NCBI RefSeq assembly: GCF_030062155.1
Contig: NZ_CP118267.1
Span: 310,001 to 374,000, forward strand
Reading direction: 5' to 3'
Length of the DNA stretch: 64,000 nucleotides
Source: Pantoea sp. Lij88
GTDB lineage: Bacteria; Pseudomonadota; Gammaproteobacteria; Enterobacterales; Enterobacteriaceae
Shown: piece after piece, positions 32,837-41,738 of the stretch
How positions within the stretch are numbered: the first letter of the stretch is position 1
How the letters are laid out: each line of letters begins with the position of its first letter
Position numbers and translations under genes: made by a program
The notes under the pieces: model-generated
Seen by the model: the letters and a program-made list of their open reading frames with translations, nothing else
Told to the model about the DNA's origin: nothing
The model's database searches: none

Positions 32837-33607
32837 TTAACTTTCAGGAACATAGATCGACATCTTCAGCGAAAGTGCATCATTCGACATAAAGCTGGAA
32901 TAACTGAAGGTTCGCTTCACGCCATCCCTGCCTGTGAGGCATTTCACCCCGGAGACGGGTGCGGCGATGACATGCTCGTTCCACCATTCGCTGAATTCCT
33001 GACACTCGAGCTCAAGCCGGGTGATAAGTGACGGGAAAGCGGGGTTGTGCGCATTTCGGTCGTAGTCAGCATGAAACAGACCCAGCATTCTTTGGGCTTC
33101 TTTAGGCCAGGTCTCGCCGAACAGTGTCCGCGCCTCCGGCGTGGTCAGCATGAAAATCAGGATGTTCCTGTCTTCATCGGATAACAGGCTGAAGTCTGTG
33201 ATCAGCTCTGCTGCCGCACTGTTCCATATCAGCACGTCCCAGCGAGCATTGGTGACGTAAGCTGGCTCGGCTAATCCGCGAACCAGTTTTATTACTCCCT
33301 CAGGGATCGCTTCGTCGATGATATTCTCTGTTTTCCGCCGGGTCAGCGACTGCAGATGCAGCACATCAACCTTATCAAGCTCCAGCGCCCGGCCCAGCGC
33401 GCTGACAACCCGATCTGAGAGCGACTCCACCCGTCCCTGTTCGATTTTCGTGTACCACTCCGTGCTGATGGCCATTCTGGCTGCGACCTCTTCGCGCCGT
33501 AATCCCGGCGTCCGACGCCTGTCACTGGTACGAACATCCCGACTGTCAGGCTTAATCCGGGCACGGCGGGAGCGCAGGAAATGACTTAATTCACTTTTTG
33601 GCAGCAT
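32837..33607 (-). CDS. XRE regulator with MmyB-like ligand domain
   Basis: This 256-residue regulator has an N-terminal XRE helix-turn-helix (RTPGLRREEVAARMAISTEWYTKIEQGR, about residues 32-59). The C-terminal MmyB-like (MLTR ligand-binding, PAS-like) domain begins near YVTNARWDVLIWNSAAAELI. Members usually control a divergent oxidoreductase gene, and here the divergent gene is a medium-chain reductase starting 105 bases away. Regulation of that gene is inferred from the arrangement. The operator was not resolved. Confidence 0.85.
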   Translation of the reverse strand: MLPKSELSHFLRSRRARIKPDSRDVRTSDRRRTPGLRREEVAARMAISTEWYTKIEQGRVESLSDRVVSALGRALELDKVDVLHLQSLTRRKTENIIDEAIPEGVIKLVRGLAEPAYVTNARWDVLIWNSAAAELITDFSLLSDEDRNILIFMLTTPEARTLFGETWPKEAQRMLGLFHADYDRNAHNPAFPSLITRLELECQEFSEWWNEHVIAAPVSGVKCLTGRDGVKRTFSYSSFMSNDALSLKMSIYVPES

Positions 33608-33711
33608 GAGTTAACCTGGTCGTGATTTATACCCCTATAAAACTAGTCTATTTTCGCCGCTGTTAAGCCCTCTTATAGTTGCCTTCTCTACAGAAGATGA
33701 GGGATAACACG

Positions 33712-34791
33712 ATGAAAGCAGCGGTACTCGAATCGTTCGGAAAACCACTCAGCATTCAGGATGTCCCGCCGCCGATCCTGGGCACAGGGGAGGTGATTGT
33801 GGATGTTGTTGCGGCACCGATTCTTTCCTATGCCAGTGAAGTGTTCAGTGGCGCAAGAAAATATCTTCTACCGCCGCCGGTTATTCCCGGCTGCGGAGCT
33901 ATTGGACGGGTGCGCGAAACCGGCCCCGATGCAGCCTGGCTTAAGCCGGGCGACTGGGTTTTTTGCGATCCGACAGTGCGTTCGAGAGATAACGCGCAGT
34001 CGCCTGAAATCGTGTTGCAGGGCTGGAGTGCGCGGGGTGAGGGCGGGCAAAAAATACAGCAATATCATCTGAATGGCAGCTTCGCTGAGCAGATTCGCGT
34101 TCCCACTGAAAACGCGGTGCCGATGGGTGATATCGATCCGGCTGAGGCCGCAGCCTGGTGCGCCATCACTACGCTGCTGGTGGCTTATGGCGGTTTACTG
34201 GCGATGGATCTTAAAGCCGGCGAGAGCCTGCTGGTGAGTGGCGCCACGGGTAATTTCGGCAGTTCAGCCGTGCTGGCTGCCATCGCAATGGGTGCCAGGA
34301 AGGTGATCGCGCCCGGACGCAATCAACAGGTTTTGCAGGACCTCAGCAAACGATTTGGTTCGCGGATAGAAACCGTCACGCTCAGCGGCATGGCCGACAG
34401 GGATATCTCCGCGATGAAAAGTGCAGCAGGGGGTTCTGTCGATGCTGTGCTCGATCTGCTCCCGCCTTCAGCCCAGGCATCCGTGGCGCGCAACGCCATT
34501 TTGTCGGTGAGACCTTATGGTCGGGCCGTGCTGATGGGCGGCGTCGGCATGCTGGGCGGTGACGATCTGGCGCTGCCTTATCCGTGGATTATGCGCAACC
34601 TCATTACAATAAAAGGACAGTGGATGTATGAACCTGAGGCTGTTGACACGCTGGTGGGGCTTATCCGGTCAGGACTGCTGGATCTCAGCCATTACGCGGT
34701 GACGGAATTTCCACTGAGTGAGATTAATCATGCTATTACGCACGCCGCCGAAAACAGCGGCCCCTTTAAACTGACAGTGGTGCGCCCGTAA
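33712..34791 (+). CDS. Medium-chain dehydrogenase/reductase, quinone-reductase-like
   Basis: This 359-residue MDR protein has the GroES-like N-terminal domain and a Rossmann domain opening at LLVSGATGNFGSSAVLAAIAMGA (about residues 178-200). The classical catalytic-zinc Cys and the structural zinc Cys cluster are absent. It is therefore likely a zinc-free NADPH-dependent alkenal or quinone reductase rather than an alcohol dehydrogenase. ATG 33712 follows GAGGG. It diverges from the MmyB-type regulator and ends directly at a 15-bp hairpin (34790-34823). Confidence 0.78.
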   Translation: MKAAVLESFGKPLSIQDVPPPILGTGEVIVDVVAAPILSYASEVFSGARKYLLPPPVIPGCGAIGRVRETGPDAAWLKPGDWVFCDPTVRSRDNAQSPEIVLQGWSARGEGGQKIQQYHLNGSFAEQIRVPTENAVPMGDIDPAEAAAWCAITTLLVAYGGLLAMDLKAGESLLVSGATGNFGSSAVLAAIAMGARKVIAPGRNQQVLQDLSKRFGSRIETVTLSGMADRDISAMKSAAGGSVDAVLDLLPPSAQASVARNAILSVRPYGRAVLMGGVGMLGGDDLALPYPWIMRNLITIKGQWMYEPEAVDTLVGLIRSGLLDLSHYAVTEFPLSEINHAITHAAENSGPFKLTVVRP

Positions 34792-34823
34792 CAGACTCAG
34801 TCTCTCCGGAGACTGAGTCTGTT
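34790..34823. terminator. Perfect 15-bp hairpin after the MDR gene
   Basis: AACAGACTCAGTCTC (34790-34804) and GAGACTGAGTCTGTT (34809-34823) form a perfect stem around TCCG. It overlaps the MDR stop codon and has no T-tract, so it may stabilise the mRNA end or act in both directions. Confidence 0.6.
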
Positions 34824-34897
34824 CACTCAACGTTCAGAACAATGTTGCCCTGAATGCTGCCTCAAAGCACTTCGCGATGAGCCCCGAATCCTGTTAA

Positions 34898-35782
34898 TTA
34901 CCGACTGATTTTCTCAAGATCGGAAATCAAATCCGGCCCTTCAGGACGCCAGGCAAGTTGCTGCTGCGTTTGGGCACCGGAGGCTGACATATCCTGGGCA
35001 ACAAATTTACTCAGCCAGCCAAAATGTTCACCAGCGTCAGAGGCGTTGAGGCTGACCATCGGGACATTAATGACATGCCCGATAGTTTCAGCGATGGTGC
35101 GCATCGTGATGCCTTCCTCGGCAACGGCATGATATCGACTGCCCGGAATGTTGGCGTTAAGTGCCAGTACATAGAGGCGCGCCGCATCACTCAGATGTAC
35201 CGCTGACCAGCGGTTAAGCCCCTCGTCGATGTATGCTGATACCCCTTTCTGACGAGCAAGCTCAATCAGTGGGGTGATCAATCCCTGTTTCTGTGGAGTA
35301 TGAACCTGCGAAAGCCGGATAACTGACACATTGACCCCCATTTCTGCGGCCTCTATCCCTGCCAGCTCTGAGGCTTTGCGTGGGTTGACATGCTGATAAT
35401 TGAAATGATTTTCAACGGCGATTATTCCCGCTCCCGATGAACCCAGACCCACGCCAGACGTAATAAGCAGGGGGCGCTGCGTATCGCTCAGCGCTTCGGC
35501 CATTGCGATAATAGCCTGCCGATCCATTTCGCAGTTTGCGATAAACGCAGAAAAGTCGTGATTGAATGCGGTATGGATGACACCGTCACTGTCCATTGCG
35601 CCGCGACGCAGGCTGTCAACGTCGGCGATATCACCGTAAAAAGGTTCGATGCCTGCAGCGGCCAGCACTTCTGCTCCCTGCTGGCTCCGGGTCAGTCCCA
35701 CAACCTCATGTCCTGCGGCAATCAGCTGTGCTGAGATCGCTGTGCCAATAAAGCCTGTCGCACCTGTCAGAAATATACGCAT
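34898..35782 (-). CDS. NAD-dependent SDR epimerase/dehydratase-like protein
   Basis: This 294-residue extended/atypical SDR begins MRIFLTGATGFIGTAISAQL (TGxxGxxG at residues 7-14). GDIADVDSLRRGAMDSDGVIHTAFNHD follows the second nucleotide contact and VSVIRLSQVHTP the substrate region. The usual YxxxK is not evident: the corresponding stretch around NHFNYQHVNPRKASELA has Tyr and Lys spaced differently, so it may be a binding or reductase variant. AGGAG precedes ATG 35782. It diverges from an AraC-type regulator, a common pairing. Confidence 0.8.
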   Translation of the reverse strand: MRIFLTGATGFIGTAISAQLIAAGHEVVGLTRSQQGAEVLAAAGIEPFYGDIADVDSLRRGAMDSDGVIHTAFNHDFSAFIANCEMDRQAIIAMAEALSDTQRPLLITSGVGLGSSGAGIIAVENHFNYQHVNPRKASELAGIEAAEMGVNVSVIRLSQVHTPQKQGLITPLIELARQKGVSAYIDEGLNRWSAVHLSDAARLYVLALNANIPGSRYHAVAEEGITMRTIAETIGHVINVPMVSLNASDAGEHFGWLSKFVAQDMSASGAQTQQQLAWRPEGPDLISDLEKISR

Positions 35783-35906
35783 TTTAGCTCCTGCTTCGCA
35801 TTGTTGAGAATCGCTGTTTCAACCCGATGCCGCTACTTTAGGTGCGTTCAGGAGTACGATCTATGTGATAAAGTCGCTTTTTTATGTCTGATAGTCTGGA
35901 GTCGGT

Positions 35907-36809
35907 ATGGATCCTCTTTCTCAACTGTTGTCACTCCTTAAGCCCGAAAGCTTCGCTTCCGGCGGGGTTGTCCTCACTGCAGACATGTCAGTGCAGTGGC
36001 CGGCTCATGAAGGTGTTAAATGCTATGCCGTCGTCACGGGAGAGTGCTGGTTGTCCGTAGAGGGCATTACTGAGCCGATACGCCTTGCTGCGGGCGATTG
36101 TTATCTGTTGCCTCCCGGCCCTTCTTTCAGGCTGGCGACAGACCTGTCAGTAAAGACCGTGGATTTTCAGATGCTCCGTGCCGAAATGGTTTCAGTTACA
36201 GCCGAAAAGCTTGTCGAAAAGTCGTCGTGTCTGCTGGTCGGTGGCCATTTTTTTCTGGCAGGAAGGGCAGCACAGATGCTGTTAGGCGGACTTCCGCAAA
36301 TTGTGCACATCCGGAAAGACAGAGACAAAGCGGCAATGCGCTGGGCACTTGAACGGTTGTCACAGGAAGTGCGGGAGCCTGAGCCTGGCAGCGGGCTCAT
36401 CGTCCAGCAACTGGCATTTATGCTCTTGATCCAGGCGTTGCGGCTGCATGCCAGTGACAATCAGAAGGGGAATGCTGGCTGGTTAGTTGCCCTGAGAGAC
36501 AAAAAGTTGAGTGTCGCGCTGGCCTGTATGCACCAGAATCCCGAACAAAAGTGGACGCTCAATACGCTGGCATTACAGGCCGGGATGTCACGCGCAGCCT
36601 TTGCAAAACACTTTGGTCAGACGGTTGGAATCACGCCTATAGAGTATCTGACGCAATGGAGGATGCTGCTCGCCAGCGACCGTCTGCAACGTTCAGGCGA
36701 GACGATTTCAGGCATTTCTGCCGCGCTGGGATATGAATCTGAAAGCGCCTTCAGAAAAGCCTTTAAGCGGGTGACTGGCGTTCCTCCGGGAAAGGTAACC
36801 CGAACGTAA
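35907..36809 (+). CDS. AraC family regulator with N-terminal cupin
   Basis: This 300-residue activator has an N-terminal cupin (about residues 5-190; cupin_6 type, GECWLSVEGI and AAGDCYLLPPGPSFRL). The C-terminal double helix-turn-helix includes LNTLALQAGMSRAAFAKHFGQTVGITPIEYLTQWRM, then ISAALGYESESAFRKAFKRVTGVPP. GGAG precedes ATG 35907. It diverges from the SDR gene 124 bases away, the likely target. No operator could be resolved. Confidence 0.88.
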   Translation: MDPLSQLLSLLKPESFASGGVVLTADMSVQWPAHEGVKCYAVVTGECWLSVEGITEPIRLAAGDCYLLPPGPSFRLATDLSVKTVDFQMLRAEMVSVTAEKLVEKSSCLLVGGHFFLAGRAAQMLLGGLPQIVHIRKDRDKAAMRWALERLSQEVREPEPGSGLIVQQLAFMLLIQALRLHASDNQKGNAGWLVALRDKKLSVALACMHQNPEQKWTLNTLALQAGMSRAAFAKHFGQTVGITPIEYLTQWRMLLASDRLQRSGETISGISAALGYESESAFRKAFKRVTGVPPGKVTRT

Positions 36810-36821
36810 CAGTGCAGAAGC

Positions 36822-37307
36822 TTAGTCGAAAACCCCATTGATGACGGCGGTTACGACAGCGGTACTTAGCGCTATCAGTACCAGATCATCACCGACGGCT
36901 CGCCACTCATAGCCAGGATAATAGGGCAGCTGGTCCAGCATTGATGGCGGCAAACTTTTTTTGGCGATACCCGGAGGCAAAGGTTTACCACGCGCCACTT
37001 TTTTAGCGATGCCTGGCGGCAGAGACTGATAGCCGACAAGGCCATTATTAACGGCAAGATTACGTGCAAAAGAGAAGTTGATATCTGATCCGACATTATC
37101 GGGTCGTCCGGCGTTCTTACGATTTCCGTGTTTATCTTTCGGACCCGCATTACCATGGCCTTTGTTTCCATGTTCTCCGCTTTTGCCATTATTACCCTGA
37201 CCGCCACCCCCGTTTCCGTTGCCCGGATTGGCATAAACTGGCGCAGCAAGCACAGTAACGGATAAAACTACCGCAAATGCGGCTTTTAAAGCGCGAGATT
37301 TGAGCAT
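36822..37307 (-). CDS. CigR-like (RcnB family) exported protein
   Basis: This 161-residue protein starts at ATG 37307 (AAGGAAA upstream; the longer frame from 37322 has no site). A signal peptide ending near LAAPVYA is followed by a Gly/Asn/His-rich low-complexity linker. The conserved C-terminal block LPPGIAKKVARGKPLPPGIAKK, PYYPGYEWRAVGDDLVLIA and a hydrophobic tail follow. Salmonella CigR has the same layout and acts as an anti-virulence factor; the family is called RcnB/CigR. The C-terminal hydrophobic stretch VVTAVINGVF may anchor it. Function in this host is unknown. Confidence 0.8.
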   Translation of the reverse strand: MLKSRALKAAFAVVLSVTVLAAPVYANPGNGNGGGGQGNNGKSGEHGNKGHGNAGPKDKHGNRKNAGRPDNVGSDINFSFARNLAVNNGLVGYQSLPPGIAKKVARGKPLPPGIAKKSLPPSMLDQLPYYPGYEWRAVGDDLVLIALSTAVVTAVINGVFD

Positions 37308-37688
37308 ATTACTTTCCTTCATATTCCCGAATAATCAGAACGATGACAATTAAAGGCGATGTAACAGGGTAATTGAGCTGAACCTCATCACATTATTCTG
37401 TCGCACCTTAGTTATTACCCAGGATTAAACGGCCGATAACCGCACCGTGGTATTAAGAATTATCTTAAAACAATTCAGTGAAAAGCTGTACGCTGTTTTG
37501 ATATTTCGTATAAATTTCATGCTGAAACCTTTGCTTATAATAGATAAAAATTCGGATTTAAGCGAGACGGAACAGCCTTTCGTTATTTTTATGCTGCTGC
37601 AATGCATTGTTTATATTTGCGATTGCCTGACATTACTACGACGCTTAATAACTCTGCAACATAAGACACCTTAAGCGAGGGAGTAAAT
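37308..37688. other. Intergenic region between the CigR-like and KGG genes
   Basis: No gene could be supported. It is AT-rich and contains short frames on both strands (such as 37447-37674) without ribosome sites. It must hold divergent promoters, but no regulator site was identified. Confidence 0.4.
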
Positions 37689-37874
37689 ATGACGACGCAT
37701 CGAGGCGGATCAGGTAATTTCGCGGAAAATCCACAACGGGCTGCAGAAGCGGGAAGCAAAGGCGGAAAGGCCAGCAGCGGAAATTTCAAAAATAATCCGG
37801 ACAGAGCGGTTGAGGCCGGCCGTAAAGGTGGCTCAGTCAGTCGCCGGGGCAAAGCGCAGGATGCCAGTGTGTGA
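37689..37874 (+). CDS. KGG repeat stress-induced protein (YciG-like)
   Basis: This 61-residue hydrophilic protein has two KGG-type repeats: FAENPQRAAEAGSKGGKAS and FKNNPDRAVEAGRKGGSVS. The family includes E. coli YciG and Bacillus GsiB-like proteins that accumulate under general stress and starvation. GAGGGAGT precedes the ATG. Cluster context (DUF4142 protein, CigR-like, EptA) fits a stress/envelope group. Confidence 0.88.
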   Translation: MTTHRGGSGNFAENPQRAAEAGSKGGKASSGNFKNNPDRAVEAGRKGGSVSRRGKAQDASV

Positions 37875-38105
37875 ATAAGTTCTACAGGAACGGTGTCGGA
37901 TTAGAATAAAGGATGTTCTGGCCGACACTGTGCGCCTGCATCTCCCGTTCTTTACTTCCGTGAGGTCCTGCCATCCTTTCCGGCCGTAAAGCCTGAATGG
38001 CGGTCACGCGGTTTCACTCACGGACTCCTATGTTTCTGACTTCTCAACAAGGCTGAGCAGAATTTATCTGATATCGGTCTTTCCCTTGATATTCAGGAGT
38101 ACAAA

Positions 38106-38675
38106 ATGAAAAACAATAAAATCTATAAAGGGCTGCTGGCTCTATCCACCGTCGTCGCTCTGTTCAGCACTGCCAGCGTACTGGCTGAGACGCAGACAAG
38201 CGCACCGCAGGGCGGGAATGCACCGCAGACTGTGAAGAATAACAAGCTGAGCGCCGGTGATGAAAAAGCATTGAAAGATATGGCGCAGGCTAATATTAAT
38301 GAAATCGCTGCCGCCAGAATTGCGCTGAATAAAACACAAAACGCGGAAGTTAAAACCTTTGCACAGAAGATGGTCGACGATCACAGCAGTGCCCTGACAA
38401 AAGTTCAGGCAGTTGCCGAGCAAAAAGAGGTGACGTTACCGACTGCGCCAGACACGAAACATAAGGCCATGGCCGATAAGCTGGAAAAGCAGAGCGGCAC
38501 AGCGTTTGACAAAATGTATATGGAAAACGCCGGCGTCATGGACCATAAGATGGTGCTTTCAACGTTGAAGAGCGACGCGACGAAGATTAAGGATCCGGAT
38601 GTAAAGGCGCTGGCCGACGCACATACCCCGGTTGTCGAACAGCATCTGAAAACTGCCCGGCACATGTCGATGTAA
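38106..38675 (+). CDS. DUF4142 periplasmic protein
   Basis: This 189-residue protein has a signal peptide (KGLLALSTVVALFSTASVLA) and a helical DUF4142 domain from about residue 50: DEKALKDMAQANINEIAAAR, VKTFAQKMVDDHSSALTKVQ and the conserved YMENAGVMDHKMVL. The fold is ferritin-like, and the family is widespread in envelope stress contexts without a defined activity. CAGGAG precedes ATG 38106. It converges on eptA with 14 bases between the stops. Confidence 0.85.
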   Translation: MKNNKIYKGLLALSTVVALFSTASVLAETQTSAPQGGNAPQTVKNNKLSAGDEKALKDMAQANINEIAAARIALNKTQNAEVKTFAQKMVDDHSSALTKVQAVAEQKEVTLPTAPDTKHKAMADKLEKQSGTAFDKMYMENAGVMDHKMVLSTLKSDATKIKDPDVKALADAHTPVVEQHLKTARHMSM

Positions 38676-38689
38676 CCGGGCTTCATCAC

Positions 38690-40339
38690 TTATTTTTGGC
38701 CGGGTTTATTCCTGCATGTCGCAAGTATATCGTCCGATGCAACATATTCCCGGGTCTGAACGCCGGTAATGCCCAGCATGGTTGAAAACAGATTGTCCTG
38801 AGAATATTTTTGCGTAGTCGCCTGATGGCTCAGGCAGGCGTAGTCCACGGCATAACGCTGCTGATAGTCGGGTGACAGCCAGATTAGCAGCGGCACATGG
38901 GTCTGGGCTTCAGGCGCAATAGCATAGGGCAGACCATGCAGATAGACACCTTTCTCGCCCAGTGACTCACCGTGATCTGACAGATAAACCAGGCTGGTCG
39001 TAAATTTATCCTGATGGGCCTTCAGTAATTCAATCGCTTTATCGACGATATAGTCCGCATACAGGATGGTATTGTCATAGGTATTAATCAGCTGGTCCTG
39101 CGAACACTCCTGAATCTGATTGGTTTCACAAGTGGGTTTGAATTTGCCGAATTCCGGAGGATAACGGTGATTGTAGGTCGGGCCATGACTGCCAATCGTA
39201 TGCAGTACGATCACGCCATTGCCCTGAAGCTGGTTTATATATTCTTCCAGTCCATGGAAAAGCACCTCATCATAGCACTCGCCTTTAATACACATTCCCG
39301 GAAGATTCAGGGCGGTCATATCCTGATTAGGCACCCGATCGCAGGCCCCTTTGCATCCCGCATCGTTCTCATGCCACAGAACGCTCAGACCTGCCCGCTG
39401 AATAATATCCAGCAGTCCTTCCTGATGGCTGGCCAGAGCATCATCGTAATGCCTGCGCGGCATATTCGAAAACATGCAGGGAACGGAGACCGCCGTGGAA
39501 GTGCCACAGGAGGAGACGTCAGGAAAATAGACGACATCATCTTCGGCCAGTAAAGGATTGGTCGGTCGTTGATAACCGCCCAGAGAAAAATTGGCAGCAC
39601 GAGACGTTTCACCCACTACCAGAATCGTCAGGTTCTTTTTAGGGCCGTTCAGCACGCTGGGGAGCTGATGCGCATCTTCACCCATTTTCACCAGCGGAAG
39701 ATTAGCCCGTTCGCGGTGATTATAGTAAGAGAGCGAGGCGGCAATGAAATTAGACGGACTCAGGGATTTCACCAGTTCGTGATTATTACGAAACAGGGAG
39801 GCGTAATCTTTATAAAACAACATGGCTATTACGGCTATCAGCGCCACGGAAATTACCAGACTTACCGCGCGCTGAATCACCCCTTTCCACACCGGAACCG
39901 ACTTTTTAAACGTGGGCCAGAAGGCCAGTGCAGCCATGAAAATGCCCGTGCAAAATATTACCGCAATCATCTTTGGTGTGAGCAGTGCCATGCTTTCTGC
40001 AGGCGTCGTATCCACCATATTCGTGATCATCGAACGATCAAGGATGATGCCATAGTGCTGAATAAAGTACTGCGCTGTCGCGGAAACAATGACAAACAGC
40101 GCTATGGTGACTCTGTCCAGCCACAAAAAAGAGGCAAGCGTCACCACAATATTAATGACGCTGAAAGCGACAATGGGCATGGAGAGGAAAAAAAGAATAT
40201 TACTCAGCCCGTTCATCTCTATGAGCGAATAAGCCTGCCGGTAATAGGCGAAATTGAGAAAAACTGAAATATAGAGTGAAAATAACAGGATAAAGGTCAC
40301 GCGGGGCATTACAGGCTTATTAATTCTGAATCGAGGCAT
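38690..40339 (-). CDS. eptA: Phosphoethanolamine-lipid A transferase
   Basis: This 549-residue enzyme has five N-terminal membrane helices (to about residue 175) and a periplasmic sulfatase-fold domain. The nucleophile is Thr245 in VVGETSRAANFSLGGYQR, next to the metal ligand Glu244. SSCGTSTAVSVPCMFS, HENDAGCKGACDR and LSDHGESLGEKG supply further zinc and disulphide residues. It transfers phosphoethanolamine from phosphatidylethanolamine to lipid A, lowering surface negative charge; the EptA/MCR family confers polymyxin tolerance. It is a single gene. An imperfect inverted repeat lies 31-60 bases upstream. Confidence 0.9.
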   Translation of the reverse strand: MPRFRINKPVMPRVTFILLFSLYISVFLNFAYYRQAYSLIEMNGLSNILFFLSMPIVAFSVINIVVTLASFLWLDRVTIALFVIVSATAQYFIQHYGIILDRSMITNMVDTTPAESMALLTPKMIAVIFCTGIFMAALAFWPTFKKSVPVWKGVIQRAVSLVISVALIAVIAMLFYKDYASLFRNNHELVKSLSPSNFIAASLSYYNHRERANLPLVKMGEDAHQLPSVLNGPKKNLTILVVGETSRAANFSLGGYQRPTNPLLAEDDVVYFPDVSSCGTSTAVSVPCMFSNMPRRHYDDALASHQEGLLDIIQRAGLSVLWHENDAGCKGACDRVPNQDMTALNLPGMCIKGECYDEVLFHGLEEYINQLQGNGVIVLHTIGSHGPTYNHRYPPEFGKFKPTCETNQIQECSQDQLINTYDNTILYADYIVDKAIELLKAHQDKFTTSLVYLSDHGESLGEKGVYLHGLPYAIAPEAQTHVPLLIWLSPDYQQRYAVDYACLSHQATTQKYSQDNLFSTMLGITGVQTREYVASDDILATCRNKPGQK

Positions 40340-40370
40340 AAAGGTATTCCGTAACCCAAAAGATGTAGAG

Positions 40371-40399
40371 CTAATTCAATTATTTATAAAATTGATTAG
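40371..40399. promoter_or_regulatory. Imperfect inverted repeat upstream of eptA
   Basis: CTAATTCAATT faces AATTGATTAG with one bulged base, around an AT-rich centre. It could be an operator, but it does not match the PmrA consensus and the regulator is unknown. Confidence 0.35.
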
Positions 40400-40787
40400 T
40401 AACCGTTAATAAAAATTATGCGCCGTAAACCACAGATAGAGAAAGCTCATGACAGTGATCATTGAAATAGCCACTGAAAAACATTCACTTGTTGAAATTC
40501 TGAGCATCGCAGTTGCCTGAAGAAGCAGTTGTTCACATTTGTTAATGTTAAGTGAAAATGAACTTATTGCTACAGTTTGTGCGGTTAACATTAGGTTTAT
40601 GTGATCTGGTTCACGATTCTTCGCTGAAGGTTCAGTGAATGATAAGTACCACTTAGGGAAACTGAGGGGTGTGAGTGTTAAGGATGAAGCTGACGCGTCT
40701 TTAAGCCTGATAATCAGCTCACTGGCTCGCGAGTACGACAGGGAAGTTGCGTGTCATATTTCTTTTAAAGACGATCTTTTCGGGACG
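40400..40787. other. Intergenic region upstream of eptA
   Basis: No convincing gene was found. The 61-codon minus frame at 40406-40591 and the plus frame at 40635-40859 lack ribosome sites, and the latter runs antisense into the kinase gene. The stretch is AT-rich and presumably holds the eptA promoter. Confidence 0.4.
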
Positions 40788-41396
40788 TCAAAGCACTCTG
40801 TTGATTTCAGCAACCACCTGCATTGTGGCTTCTTCAATGCTTCCTTCATTGCGGCATAAAAACCAGCCATGACTGGCCACTTCCTGCTCAAACGCACGGG
40901 TACAGGCAACGTGTTCTTCCAGCCGGTGAATCACCGTACTTCCCAGACCCCGCGAGCGCGCCGCGGCTCTTTCCCATGAAATCTCAGGTGATGTGACGAC
41001 GCCGACATGCAGATCTGGCGTTCTCACGTTGTGCTCAATGTTAAGCTGCAAAATCTCAGCAAAGGGCACCATCCGGCGAAAAGCGGCATCCGACGGATAC
41101 CAGCGATCCATCAGAATAATGCTGTCGCGTGGCTGTTGAGCCAGGACGTTCTGCGAAATCCAGGCACGACTTATAGCAAAGCGCTGACAGATCTCCCGTT
41201 CCAGATCCACGGAGGGATGTCTGGCGAGCCGGTTAACCAGCGCCATGGATTCCGCTCTGAAAGGATCGCTTTTTTTCTCGCTAAGCCGGACCACTTTTTT
41301 GTTGTCTGTCCTCAAAACTTGCGTGATAGCTTCCAGCAGCGTGGTTTTACCGGCGCCCTTGGGGCCATCAAGGGAGATAAAAAGCTGACGACTCAT
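40788..41396 (-). CDS. Thymidylate-kinase-like P-loop protein
   Basis: This 202-residue protein opens [23 protein letters not shown], with a P-loop (GPKGAGKTT) in the place of dTMP kinase. MDRWYPSD resembles the DR-Y segment and AAARSRGLG a LID-like region. It is probably a nucleotide or small-molecule kinase of the thymidylate-kinase superfamily, but the substrate residues differ from Tmk and a second dTMP kinase on a plasmid would be redundant. It stands alone, with no operon partner visible, and its ribosome site is weak. Confidence 0.65.
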   Translation of the reverse strand: MSRQLFISLDGPKGAGKTTLLEAITQVLRTDNKKVVRLSEKKSDPFRAESMALVNRLARHPSVDLEREICQRFAISRAWISQNVLAQQPRDSIILMDRWYPSDAAFRRMVPFAEILQLNIEHNVRTPDLHVGVVTSPEISWERAAARSRGLGSTVIHRLEEHVACTRAFEQEVASHGWFLCRNEGSIEEATMQVVAEINRVL

Positions 41397-41738
41397 GGCT
41401 GGAATGACGTTTGAGTCAGGGGGTTTGTATAGCGGGTACTTGCCAGAAGCATGTTGTTTACCAGGTTAAGCTGAGCTTACGTCGTTTGCTGAAGCCGTTT
41501 AAGTTTGTGAGATGAGATCTGCGCGGTGTAGTTTACGGGAACTCACTGGGAAACGGAAAAGATCCCGCCAGTGCCTTTCTTACTTTATCCATTCAGATCC
41601 ACGCTTTCATTGACGAAAACGCGGTATCGCTGGAAACATCCATCGTTTACAGGAATCTGGTCAGCACTCCTCATCTCTATTATGCTCATACATCATGATT
41701 AAACTGCTCCTGTTATGACCGTGTGGAAGGTGGCTTTG
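41397..41738. other. Intergenic region before sseB
   Basis: About 340 bases without a supported gene, repeat or terminator. Nothing recognised. Confidence 0.35.

Noticed and set aside
37447..37674. 75-codon frame upstream of the KGG gene
   Set aside because: No start site signal, AT-rich intergenic composition and no family.
38690..40400. PmrA box upstream of eptA
   Set aside because: No pair of YTTAAK hexamers with the right spacing was found, only an imperfect palindrome.
40635..40859. 74-codon frame near the kinase gene
   Set aside because: It runs antisense into the kinase gene and lacks a ribosome site; the part outside that gene has no recognisable features.
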